A DNA stretch of 64,000 bases from Euglena gracilis (lineage: Eukaryota > Euglenida > Euglenophyceae > Euglenales), in contig CP154955.1 in the NCBI GenBank assembly GCA_039621445.1, positions 9,660,241-9,724,240 on the forward strand, given 5' to 3'. The number at the start of each line of letters is the position of its first letter. Position 1 is the first letter of the stretch. The notes beneath the pieces are model-generated. The model ran no database searches and was not told the DNA's origin. It was given only the letters and a program-made list of their open reading frames with translations. Both the position numbers and the translations under genes were made by a program. This document shows, piece after piece, positions 1 through 11,500 of this stretch.

Positions 1-2164
1 CTAATTCATACCCTGGTTGGGCGTGGGGACACGGGAAACGCTTCCAAACAGCTTTCAATCCTTTGTGTTACCATTTTTGGGACAGGTGCCTGTCCATAGC
101 AGGCACCTCGGGGGGGGGGGGGCACAAACACAGACAAAAGGACCAGAGGCGGACAACAGCGCCAGGCCAGCAGAAGGGATGGAAGGCACCAAGCAAACAG
201 CCACAGTGCACCAGAGGAGTGCACACAGGGGTCGGGTCGAAAGTGCCGTGCCCCCCATCCTCGGGCCACTGCTACGAGCCAAGCTCAGGGAGGGTGGTGG
301 GTCGGGTGTGTGAGGGGGACCCGGCCAGGTGGACCCTCAGGGACGTGCCGAGGGGTGAGAGGCGGGTGGGATGGCAAAGGTAAAGGCGGGGGCCGGGGCG
401 GGGCCTGGGGCACCAGGACACCGCCAACCAGCGCCAATGGCCCAAGCAGAGATTTGTTCAAGTTTCGTGACCCGGCGGGGGGGGGGGTCCCAACCAAGCT
501 CCCCCCCAGCGGGGGGGTGGGGTCAAGCTGAGTGGGCACTCCACCAAAGGCAGGGTTTTCTTTTATTTTCGGCGCTGTGTGCCGAAATTTTTTTGACCCA
601 AAATTGACCCTCTAAAAGTTTGGTCCCCCCCCAGGGGTGGGTGGGTGGGTGAGTGGGTCCGCCCCCCCCCTGTCCCCCCCCCGGGTCCTAAAAAAAACCA
701 TCTGGGCCCAACCCAGGCTCAGGGATTGGGGATTCATTTTTGCGCATTGCCACTTGTTCAAACGTGGGCAGTCGAACCCCCAGGCACACATGACAGTCGA
801 GTGTTGTTGTTGGGAATCGCCAGGATTTGTCCGGGCCATAGATTCGATTCGCTTGGTGACCCCCTCCCCTGGGGGGGACTTTTTCCTGGGCTCAAACCCA
901 CCCCACCACTTGTTTCGAAAACCCACCGACTCACGGCCCCCCACCCAGCAGGAGGGTCAACCAGTCCCACCAGGCTCCCGCCACCTCCACGTGCACAGAC
1001 AAAAAGGGCCAGAGGCGAAAAACAGCGTCAGGCCAGAAGAAGGGATAAAAAGGCACCAAACAAACAACCACAGGGGGTCAACTGCCCACTCACCCACCCA
1101 CCCACCCAAAATAAAGTCAAAATCAGCCGAAAAACGCTGAAATTTTTCTCTGGTCTGGCCTTCAGCCTGGCCAAAATCTGACCCATGGCGCACCCCCCCC
1201 CCTGTGTGCACTGTGGCTGTTTGTTTGGTGCCTTTTATCCCAATTTCCGGCCTGGCGCTGTTGTTCGCCTCGGGCCCGTTTTGTCTGTGTGCATGGTACC
1301 CCACCCCCCCCCCCAGGGAGTCCAGAGCACCCCGGGGGCTGGGGTCACGCAGGTGTGTGATTCTGTGGTCCTGGTCGGGCTTGAGTGGGAATGGCTGAGA
1401 ATTGTCGCGAATGATTGGGGGTGCTTGATGGGGGAGAGACAGCACGTGCTGGACTTTCCAAAAGCTTCTGACTGGCTTGTTTTCAAAAGCTCCTCGCCAG
1501 GGAGGGAGGCTCAAGAGGAAGCTTTGTTACATCCTTTGGTTAAACGGTAAACCCTCCCCCAAATAATACCAGGTTTTGAATAGTGCTGCGCTCTTAATGG
1601 GACATGAGGCTGAAAAGATTAGCATTGCAAATTTGGCGTAATTTATACGTTACAAATTACACCCTTGCAATTTACGGTGACTTTCAGTGATTTTACGGTA
1701 ATTTCTTAAACGTTAATGAAATGTTAACCTCCCCATACACCCACACCCGTTTTATTGAATTATTTTCGACTTTTTTTGACCCGTTTTTTTTTACCCAAAT
1801 TCCATGGGTTTCAGGCCACAAACGGGGCGCAGGCAGGTCGAAAAACGCTCATTTTCGGCTCAAAAAAAAACAGTTTTTCCGGGTCCAGAAGGCCAAAAAA
1901 AAACATCGTTTCGGGCAAGAAAAAAATTCAATTTTTTCGACTTTTTTTGACCCCAAATTGACCCAAAGTCCATATGGGGCCCAAATCAGGGGGCGGGGGG
2001 GTCGAAAAACGCTCGTTTTCGGCTCGAAAACACTTTTTCCAGGTCCGGGAGGCCAAAAACCTTGATTTTGGGCGAATAAATTTTTTCCGATGTTTTTGGA
2101 TGTTTTTCGACTTTTTTGTCTGAAAATGGCAGAGTCGGACAGTGGGAAAAGTGTACAAAACGGC

Positions 2165-2350
2165 CATCTGGGCCAAAAAAAAACGGCCGTATCTCGGGCC
2201 ACGCGGGGAGTCGCGGGGAAATCAAAACAACGGTAGATGGGGCATTCCAAGGGCATCAATTTAGGTCTCCGGACATTTTCTTTGATTTTGCATCATTTTC
2301 GAGACATTTTGAAAATGACATTTTTGGGCCCAAAATGGCAGAGTCCAAAG
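2165..2350 (+). repeat. Dispersed repeat, copy 1 (partner at 25.6 kb)
   Basis: Shares a long diverged block with 25,610-25,795 in the same orientation. Both contain 'agatggggcatt' followed by a 'caatttaggtctc' block, an 'ggacatt' block, and a T/A-rich segment ending in 'ccccaaaa' or 'cccaaaat'. The family is unknown and no coding capacity is evident. Confidence 0.75.
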
Positions 2351-2977
2351 GGGGGGGAGCTCATCCAGGGGGCGGGCCAATCCTACCCAGTTTGGACCTC
2401 TTCGCGCGTGAATAACTCGGGCCTGACGGGGAGTTTGGGGTCAACCCAGGGTGATTCGGAAACTAGGAATCCAGTCACGACTGGGGGAAAAAATTCCGGG
2501 AACGGGGCCGGGATCATGGTGATAATCCACTGGTTCCCGAGGTGGCCCCGACCCGGGGGGGGGGGGGGGGTGGGGGGGGGGGGGGAGGGTGGGTCCGACC
2601 CCCCCTTTTCCCCAGGGGTAAGCTTCGCTCTTGCCCATAAAGGGATAAGAGCTCAGCGACCCCCCCCCCTAATAATACCCCCCCTCAGGGTCTGACATCG
2701 GTGACCGAGTTAATAACACCCCCCACCACCCCACCTCACATGGGCACCCACGCCGCCCCCCCCCCCGACACGCCGGATTTTGACCTGAAAATGAGGACAA
2801 GGATGACAATCTCTGTCTACAAATTCCGAAAAAAAAATCGATTTTTCTGCATCATCTGGCCTCCAAAAATGCTAAATTTCATGAGAAAGTACAAAAAATG
2901 CCCCCAAAGGCGGGTTTTGGGTGCTATTTTGGGTCCTGCAGGACTTCGAAAAATTTCGAAAACTTTGGGGTGCAATT

Positions 2978-3064
2978 ACCCCCCCCAAATAAGACCCCCC
3001 GCCTCGGGCCGGGACTTCGGGCGCAAAAAATAATATCTTGGGGGGGGGTATTATTTGGGGGGTT
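2978..3064. mobile_element. Short C-tract terminal-inverted-repeat element (MITE-like)
   Basis: The left end reads TTACCCCCCCCAAATAAG. The right end, read on the other strand, begins CTAAACCCCCCAAATAAT. This gives matching termini about 87 bp apart. The same terminal design occurs at 8,422 and, in a variant form, at 56,958. No coding capacity. Classification as a MITE is inference. Confidence 0.5.
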
Positions 3065-4004
3065 TAGAAATCTGGAGTTGCGAGGGAGTTCCAACGGTGA
3101 CCTGCGCAGGGCTGCGGTGTGAAGGGAGGCAGTCCCGCGGCGGCGTGCGTGTGACTTCGAAGCGGAGAGAGCGTGGCGGGGAGGTGCGGGGGGATACGAG
3201 GCACGGGGGGTCATCCGGTCCGTCGCCGCAGCCAGGCTGGCAACAACCATGGGGTGGCCATCTGGGCCAGGGGCGTGGTTGCAGTCTGGCGCGTGTGGGG
3301 GGGGGCATCGAGTGGGTACTTCCCGCAAAAGGGGATTGACCCCTTTTAGGTGCTGGGGTGGAAAATCAAAATGACGCAAGATTGCCTGAGTGGGTGGGTG
3401 AGTGTCAAACCCCCCCGGCAGGGTATTGGGTGAGTGGGGAGGGGGGTGGTCTGCGCCGCCTCCCCCTATGAAAAGCGCGGGGAAAAATTTGGGGCTTAGA
3501 AAAAGGTCCAAAAGTTTCGTTGCTGTTGTTTTTTTTTTGAAAAATTGGCCAAAACATACACCAAAAATTCCATCTTCCCTGACAAACAGCGGCAAAAAGC
3601 TTTTTTGGTTTCCCGGATCCCTCGGTCGCAAGGGGGGAGGAGGGATCTGACCACCTCCCTCACCTGTACAAAACCAACGCTCAGTTACCGGCAGGCGTCA
3701 AAAAAGAAAACTCACATGGATTTCTGTGCGTCCGCCGCTGCCCCACACCTCCGCCTTTCCGGGTTTCCTGCAAGCACAGTATCAACCCCAAGGTCAACAG
3801 ATCTGTTAGAGCAGTGGACTGAAGAGAAAGGGGGAACGAAAGCGTCCCCCATTTGCCATGCCCTTGGTCAGTACGCCGTTGGCTGTGCGGGGACAGAGCT
3901 GCAATGGAACCGATGCTCTGTGCCCAAATGGTTCCAAAAGCAACAGAAACGCCCCCGAGCAGGCTGTTTTTTTTACCAACCGCGGGGGGGGGGGGTCCGG
4001 AGTG

Positions 4005-4245
4005 CCCTTGAGTGCCTGCCCAGGCAGGCACTAGCCTGCCCAGGCAGGCACTATCCCCCCAGGGAGTCGGATTTCGGCCTGTACCCAAGAACTTTCCTCA
4101 GAAAATAGGCCATTTTCCTTGAAAATAGGCCTTTTTTGAGCCTTCCGGCGCCGAAGGCACTTTTGGCCAAGTGTCCTACCCCCGCCCCCAGGGTCGGATT
4201 TGGAGTGCCTTGGAGTGCCTGCCCAGGCAGGCACTCTCCCCCCCC
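4005..4245. repeat. Two copies of a TGCCTGCCCAGGCAGGCA palindromic module
   Basis: Palindromic GAGTGCCTGCCCAGGCAGGCACT occurs near 4,010-4,035 and again near 4,204-4,228. Between them lies a 'ggcgccgaaggc' module. Related modules occur at 6,030-6,110 and 13,335-13,370, and the ggcgccgaagg core also occurs near 24,600 and 25,270. It is probably a dispersed non-coding repeat. Confidence 0.6.
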
Positions 4246-5485
4246 CCTGGGGTGGGGTTGGCACCCGACTGAAATACAGCCTGCCCCCGAGCTGGTACCT
4301 GAAGGCAGAGGAAAGGGAACATCAGGAAACTTTGAGTATGAAAAGTGTTTGGTACAAGGACACAATACAAAAAAAAATTATTAACGAGGAAAGTTTACAG
4401 TGTTCTTCCCAAAAAAAAAGCTCCAACAAAACATGCAAGAAAAGGCAAAAGGCTGCAGTGCTACCGTACAAAAGCTACATGGTGCATATTTCCCCCGGTT
4501 TGTTGCATTAATGCTGATTTATCTCAAACCTGACATCAGCATGCAAATGAATTTGCGTGCACCCGCAATTTGGTGGTTTCCACTGGTGCCTCTCAAAATT
4601 TCGAATGCCCCCCCCCCCTCTCGTACCAACTATAAATATTTCAGTGCACCTGACACTGTGTTTCTACCTACCCCGCCCCCTCCCCAGCTCACCCCCCTCC
4701 CCCCTCCAAACCTAGCATCCCCCACAGGTGATGGTGCCTCATCACTCGAATTGTTTTGGGGACGGCCCCGATGTCAACCACTGCCAACCCCCCCCAGTCC
4801 CCAGTTGTTGATAATGTCCACAGGCAATCATTAAACTGCAGCCAGGAGGAGGGTGGGCACAGGACAAATCCGGAACCTAACCACATATTAAACCAAAACC
4901 CCACCCTAAATCTGGAGCTCTAAGTAGGAATGTCCCATTCCACACCACCCCCCCCCCCTGCCAGGGGTGGGGGACGCAACATGGACCTCAAAAAAAAACT
5001 CGGCACAAAAAAACCGTCGACAAAAAAAAACGCAAAAAAAAGCAAATTGCTTTTAAGTTCCTTCAGGAGCTCCTGCGGGAGGGACACTTTTTTGCTGGAG
5101 AGGACGTTGAAAAACTTTCACCTTTTTTGGGGAAACCATGTAACCATGTACATATAATTGAACCTGGGAACGAACATCGGCTCCAAAATTATGCAAATTT
5201 GTTGATGAAAACGTCCAAAATGACAAAATGATGGCAAGAGTTTGCTTGGTTTCATGGGAAAATTTGGCCAAAAATGTGGAATTTTTCAAAACAAATCATC
5301 GAAAAATCGAGAAGATCGCGCAAAAAAACCACAAAAAATGTAAAAAAACCTGTTTGTGTTCCCCCTGCCCCAGTCTTCCCCCACCCTCCCCAGGTTCATG
5401 CCACTTGGGAGTGGGGGCGGGGTTAATCCTGACACAAGAGAACAGGAGGGACCGTCCCGGCCCCACTGCAGGTAGCGAGCCGTGG

Positions 5486-5575
5486 CTAGCACAGGCCGGC
5501 GACGCCCACGCTGTGGATGGAGAGGCTGACGATGAGGCTGTACAGGCCGAGCGCTTCCGCAAAAATCAGCATCTG
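5486..5575 (-). CDS. V-ATPase c copy B, last exon (proton-carrying helix and stop)
   Basis: Encodes the last helix, with MLIFAEALGLY and LIVSLSIHS, then GVAGLC and a TAG stop (plus-strand 5,486-5,488). The acceptor could be the AG before CAG (5,575) or the one before ATG (5,572); both are phase 0 and differ by one residue. The proton-binding glutamate is in IFAE. Confidence 0.85.
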   Translation of the reverse strand, partial: QMLIFAEALGLYSLIVSLSIHSVGVAGLC

Positions 5576-8500
5576 CTCCGGGGCGTTGCCCACTGACCCA
5601 GTTTGGGGGGTAGTGCAGAGTGGGAGAATGGGCCTGTTGGCTGGGAATCGGCGGCTGGCTGGCTGGCTGGACAGGGGGAGCGTACAAAAAAACGCTGACA
5701 TGAATGCAAAATACACATTAGAAAAACGTTAGAAGAATAAAAAGCTTCGCCAAAAATGCCAAAAAAAAATCACAAAAAAAATGGATGGATGCATCCCCTC
5801 AGTCGGCAAAACGTAGGTTGGGGCCATTCCATTGCTTACCGACCACCAGGGGAGAAGGGGGGGGGTCACTTTCCGCTTTCAAAAAAAACCAGTCAGTCAG
5901 TCAGTCACTTTTCAAAAACCAGTCACCCACTTCCTTCCTCCCCTGGGGGGAGGGGGGGGGAGGGGTCCGGGGGGTACCCAGAAAATTTTCATTGAAAAAA
6001 ATGGCCTTTTCTGGGCCCCCCGGCGCCTTTGCTATAGGCAGGCACCCCCAAAACCCTACACCCCGGGGGGGGGGGGTGGATCGGGTGCTATGGGGTGCCT
6101 GCCCCTAGCACCCCCCCCCCCCCGTTGGGTAGGCACCCGACTAAGTACAAGCCTGCTCTGGAGCCAAAAACCAGGCAGCCACTCCAAAAAAAACCAATCA
6201 GTCACCACCCCCCCCCCCCAGGGAGTGGGGTCAGAGACACCTTACGCAAAGGAATGGTTGAGGCCCTTGACAGCTCAATCACCTGGGCCTGGCATGCAGG
6301 CCCAGGTGACGCAACTGCCGGGTAGCGCCGCAGCACCTGCTCGCATGTGACCATTTCTCTTGGCTTCTTATCAACGACCAAACCAAATTGTTCTAAAGGG
6401 CACTTTGCTGAATAATTTGATAATTTGATAATTTGATAATAATGATAATAATGATAATATTTATGATCATCATTGTTGTCAAATAATTGTCAGAAATTAT
6501 TATCAGCGATAAAAATGATGATAATATTATTTGCAAAAATGAAACCAGAACTCTGAAACATTAGCCACGATGTCAAAATAAGGGGAAAAAAGAAGTTTCG
6601 ACACACCACGCTCCGCACCGCGCGCATAAAACGCCTCAAAGTACCAGAGTTTTCACTCCATTTGCATATTCCTGTTTGATGCTTTGCCTCTTTGCTTCGA
6701 AAATGAAGTATCTTAATGGTGGATGGAGGATGCACAATTTTCTGAGGGAATGTCATCACAAATAACGTGTTGCATGCCCAATGGTTGCATGTCCTTGGCA
6801 CGTCGACACCATACCCAGCAGGGTTAGGCAGTGATTTGTGCAAGGGAATGAATTCAGACATTCTAATCACAGTCTGGACAACAATGTCGCAAAAAACACC
6901 TTTGTATTTCAACGAGTGGACAAGAGAAAATATTGGGGGGGGGCACATTTTGTTTCACATGCACAGCACAACGCAACGCAACACAACGTAACGTAACGCA
7001 ATGCAAGGCAGCAAAACACCGGACAAAAACACAGGACGCAGTGTTTCTAAAGTTGGGACCCAACAGGAGGTGCCTGAAAGTTTTCAAAGCCGAGGCCGGG
7101 ACGGAGGATTTTCTTTTTTGGGACTGCACCGCACCCACCCCCCACTGACCCACCCACCCCCCCCCCGGGGGGGCTCGGGGGGACCCACTTTTGGGCTAAA
7201 AACAGAAGAAACCCCCGTCTCCGGCCGACCCCCACCTGACCCCCACAACCGGGGGGGGGGGGGGGGAGGGCTCGACCGGGACCCACCCCCTCCACGTCAC
7301 GAAACTTAAAGCAAAACCTCTGGGGTGAGAACGTATCGACCATCCACTGCCTCTATGGATTGGGGATCAAGGCGGGGGTCCCCGGCGACCACAGCACCGC
7401 CCCGCCCAGCACCATCGCCACAAAGATGCGGGCCTCCTTGGAGTACACCCGGTTGCAGGCGTCGCCCAGCGTGCCGATGGCGAACCCTGCGAGGCGGGGC
7501 GGGGCTGTACAGGAAGGCCTGGTGGGGGGGGTCGACCCCCCACCCACCCCACCCACCAGAGCATTTTCACAGAATCTTTATTAGCAAAGTTTTCCCAAAA
7601 AATTTGGGGGTCGAAAAAGGGTGCTCCCGGAAAAATGGGAGGAGGTGGTGGGGGGGGGTCGACCCCTCCCCACCCACCACTCTTGCTGTTTGGCCGATTG
7701 CCGTACTGCCCTAGGGGCGGGGGGATGGTGGGGGGACGGCGGGGCCATGGGATTGCCCCCCCTTCCCCCCCCCATGTGGGGCAGGGTGTCAGGCAGGAGG
7801 TTAAAGAGGCAGGACGCCTCTTTAACCCCCCAGAGGGGCGGGACCCCAAATATCCGGCCATCTGAAGGCTTGTGCAAAATGGTCCGGAGCAAAACCGAAG
7901 ACCAGACCCCACAGGTACCCCGCAGAGTCTGGTCTCAGGCCATACCATTGCTTACCAACCCCCCAGGGGGGGGGGGGTCACTTTCCACTTTCAAAAACCA
8001 GTCAGTCAGTTTTGTGAAAACCAGACACCCACTTCCTACCCCCCCCTTAGTTGCACTAAAGCTTCTTGCCTGTTTATGGCCGGCGCTAACTTTGCTTCTG
8101 GCCCAGTTGTTTGGTGAGTGGCCAGGGACCCCTTACACCAGTGCTCGTGTGTTGCTCCTCCTGGCCGGGTGAGCAACTGTGGAGTAATTCCAGTGCTGTA
8201 GGAACATACACTCGCCATATGGTTGGTGTGGTTCCAGTGGGTGTCTACACCCTTGCGCCCCAGTGCTGCTCTTGCCTCCTACCCTCCGCCCACTTTTCTG
8301 TGTGGGGGATTCATGGCGGGCACAACGCCATGGCTTGAAAATTCCATGTGGCCTCACAGTCCCGCGGCTTCGGTAAACCCGGGCTACCAAGTCTCGGCCT
8401 TAGGGAAGGTGGCGGTTGGGTAAACCCCCCCAAATAACGCCCCCCCCCCCCAAATAACACCCCCCCCCCCGGGGCCGATTTCGAGCGCCCAAATAACACC

Positions 8501-11500
8501 CCACCCCTGTTTTCCTTTGGTTTTCCATGTAAAAAATAACACACACACACACACCCACCCAAATGACACCCCCCCCTGGGGCCCCAGTTCGGGTGCCCAA
8601 ATAACACACGGGGGGGGGGGGGGGGTGTTATTTGGGGGGGTTAGTGTGCTACCAGTGGTTCCCTTGCATACCTGCGCTCCATGCACTGTCTGGGGTTGGT
8701 TTGGCGGTCCGCTGCCTCGCGGGTGGGTTCCTCTTTGCTGGCTTCCCTTTGGGGTTGGGTTGCTGGGGGGGGGGATGCTCCTACTAGGCCGGCGAGCCGA
8801 AAGGCCCCTGCCACATCCCCCGGGCGGTCGCACAAAGCGCCATGCCCCCCCCCCTCCTACCCCTCTGGGGGGGGGGGGGTCAGTCACTCTGGCCACCCGG
8901 CCAAAAATGGCCAAAAATCAAATGACTCTGGTCAAAATTCCAAAAAAAAATTCAGGCAATTTTGGCGCCAGGTGGCCACTTTTGGCCATTTCTGGCCGAC
9001 CCCAGCTGGGGGGGGGGGGGCACTCTGAAGAAAAAAAACCAGTCAGTCACCCCAGGGGGGGGGGGTCAGACACACCTAAGCAATGGTATCCCTCAGATTT
9101 GTCCACCCACCCTCTACCCTCTCCCCCCTCTCCCCCAGGGGGGGTCTGATGAGTTAAAAAGAATCCTGGGATGAGACTGAATCAAGAATACTTTGGCACC
9201 TTCAGAGACAAATCTGCAGCAGCCCTTCATGACTGAACAGGAATGAAAATTAGCTTGAGTGGTAGCACCTCTGGCGATCTGTCGACGATTTGCAGCAGGA
9301 CAAGAAATGTTTTAATAAATCCTGGGTCAAATTTTTGTGTCTTTTGCTAGCCTAACCCTCCTCAAAAAGGTTGCCAAAAGAAACTCTTCGTCTACATGAA
9401 TCTTGGAGACAGTGGCCAAATCCTTGCAAAAAAAAATGCCAAATCTCTGCAATTCGAAGGCATGGGTGTCAAAAAAAAAAGAGTTGTGGCCAAGCAATTC
9501 AAACTGTAACAATTGGTCAACGTTGCTGCTGCAAAGCGAACTGGGGCCTGGGAGGGGACCTGAGGCCATGCAGCCAAAGCCGACCGTGCAGCCAGCAGAG
9601 AAGTCCAAATAGCCAGAGAAGGCCGTGTACCGCTCCGAATCGATCCCGAGGGCAATGATCAAGCCGACAACAAACCTGCAGTGTGGAAAGAGAGGTTTTG
9701 AAAGAAAAAAACTCTGAAAAAATCTGAAATAAAGAATCAAATTAAAATAATATAAAACACAAATTAATAATAAAATATAAATTAATAAATTCATAAAAGT
9801 TAAAGTTAATAAGGATAGCACGATTACGCATTCAGTGATAAAGTTTTTATGGCCGATTTACCAGAAACTGCGGACTGGCATTGGTGCACAGACTCGAACT
9901 CCACCATCACACAGTGACCCCACCCCAAATATGAAGGGTCTCATAGGGTTTCCATCATCTGTGACTCCTTGGAGGAAGGATTGCGTTGACCTCCCTTCTG
10001 CAAATTGGGTTTGGCCGTCAGATACAAATCTCCAAGCAAGCACCACAACAAGGTGACAGGGAAATAGAACATCATCAAACAAGAAGGCATGTGAACGTTG
10101 TGCAGGAAATTGGTGCACCAATCTTCGATGAACCTCCTCCAAAAAAAAATGGGCAAAACAGAATATATTGCCCCTGGGCCAAGGCGGTGCGCAAGGAACA
10201 ATCGGCAGTTCTCCGAGGCACCTTCATCCACCACACGTCAAAAGCAGCCGACCTCCTTTGCCATAGGCCCCAAAGTGACCCAAAACCTCGTGTGACAAGT
10301 TTTTGGAGAAAATTTGGCAATCTCATTTGTCATTTTGTGCACGCTTGGTCCCATGAAAATCGCACAAAAAGATTCGCACAAGAACAAAACATAGCCTCAC
10401 GGCCTTCATTTTTCGTCACATGATGGTTTGTAAATTGTTTTTTTGGATGATCGACCTGTATTCTTTGGATGATCGAGCGTTATTAAGCAGGGGTTGTGAA
10501 TGGAATGCAGGGGGGGATGTCAGTGGGGATTATTAACAGAAATTAAGAAAATAATTCGGAGTTGGCTATTCCTGGAACGAGTATGGCATTGCTGGCCAAT
10601 CTGGGTCAGAACAGACACCCGTAGATGGCCAGCAGTTCCGACATAATGACGGGGGTGGTGCCTCGCAACAGCCGCTCGGCACAGCGGACTCCGAGGTGGG
10701 CGGCGCCAACCCCTGGAATGAAACCACGGTTTACACCTCCGTTGGAGGCCACCCAAATGTCCCACCGTGATACCGGGGGGGGGGGGAATTTCGTGCCAGA
10801 GAAATTTTGCGGCGACAAATTTCGCGGACGACAAATTTCGCGGGATTCCTTAAAAATGTCCGGAAATATTTTGCGGGATTTTTTTCTGTGAAGCAAAAAA
10901 GGGAAGCCTTGTGCACCTGAAAGGGAACAGGTGGACAAAAATTTCGCGGGATTCCTTAAAAATGTCCGGAAATATTTCGCGGGATTTGCTTCCGCGAAAT
11001 TTGTCCGTGCAAATTTTCTCTAGGGCAAAATTTCCCTCCCCCCCCGGTAAGGCTCCCCCCAATACAAAACCCCCGGACTAATCCGCCAAAACACAGGGGT
11101 CCGATTCAGGCTTCTAACTTTTGTCGACCCGGGGGGAGGGAGGCGCCTCGCACAACATCCCGGCGGCGGTGGAAGCGGGGCAACTTTGGGCCCCAGCTTG
11201 GGCCGACACGGCCAATGTCCGCTTGAGTATGGCCGTTTCCGTTCCCCCGGCGTTTTCATCCAAGCGGTGTGTTCTCTTGCGCAACCCAAAGCACGACCAA
11301 AGCACGATGGGGTTGGAAGTGGTGAGGTCTATCACTGCGATTTTCCTCCGTGCACCTCTCAATTTCCCATCATGTGTCTATTTTGACCCCAAAGTGGATC
11401 CACATCGCGTTCAAAGATCCAGCTTACACACAACAAATTTTGCTGTGCCTGCAAAAGCAACTTTGGTTGCTTTTTATTTGCAGGTGGCTATGTATTTAGG

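Larger units (their letters stand above)
1..5485. other. Gene-poor, repeat-rich region downstream of V-ATPase copy B
   Basis: No conserved protein block was recognised on either strand. The sequence is G-tracts, C-tracts, T-rich stretches and dispersed repeats, including a module shared with 25.6 kb, a small C-tract inverted-repeat element near 3.0 kb and CCTGCCCAGGCAGG palindromes near 4.0-4.2 kb. An open stretch around 3,660-3,960 has mixed composition, but its translation resembles nothing I know. The V-ATPase gene to the right is transcribed leftwards, so its 3' untranslated region should lie here. Confidence 0.6.
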
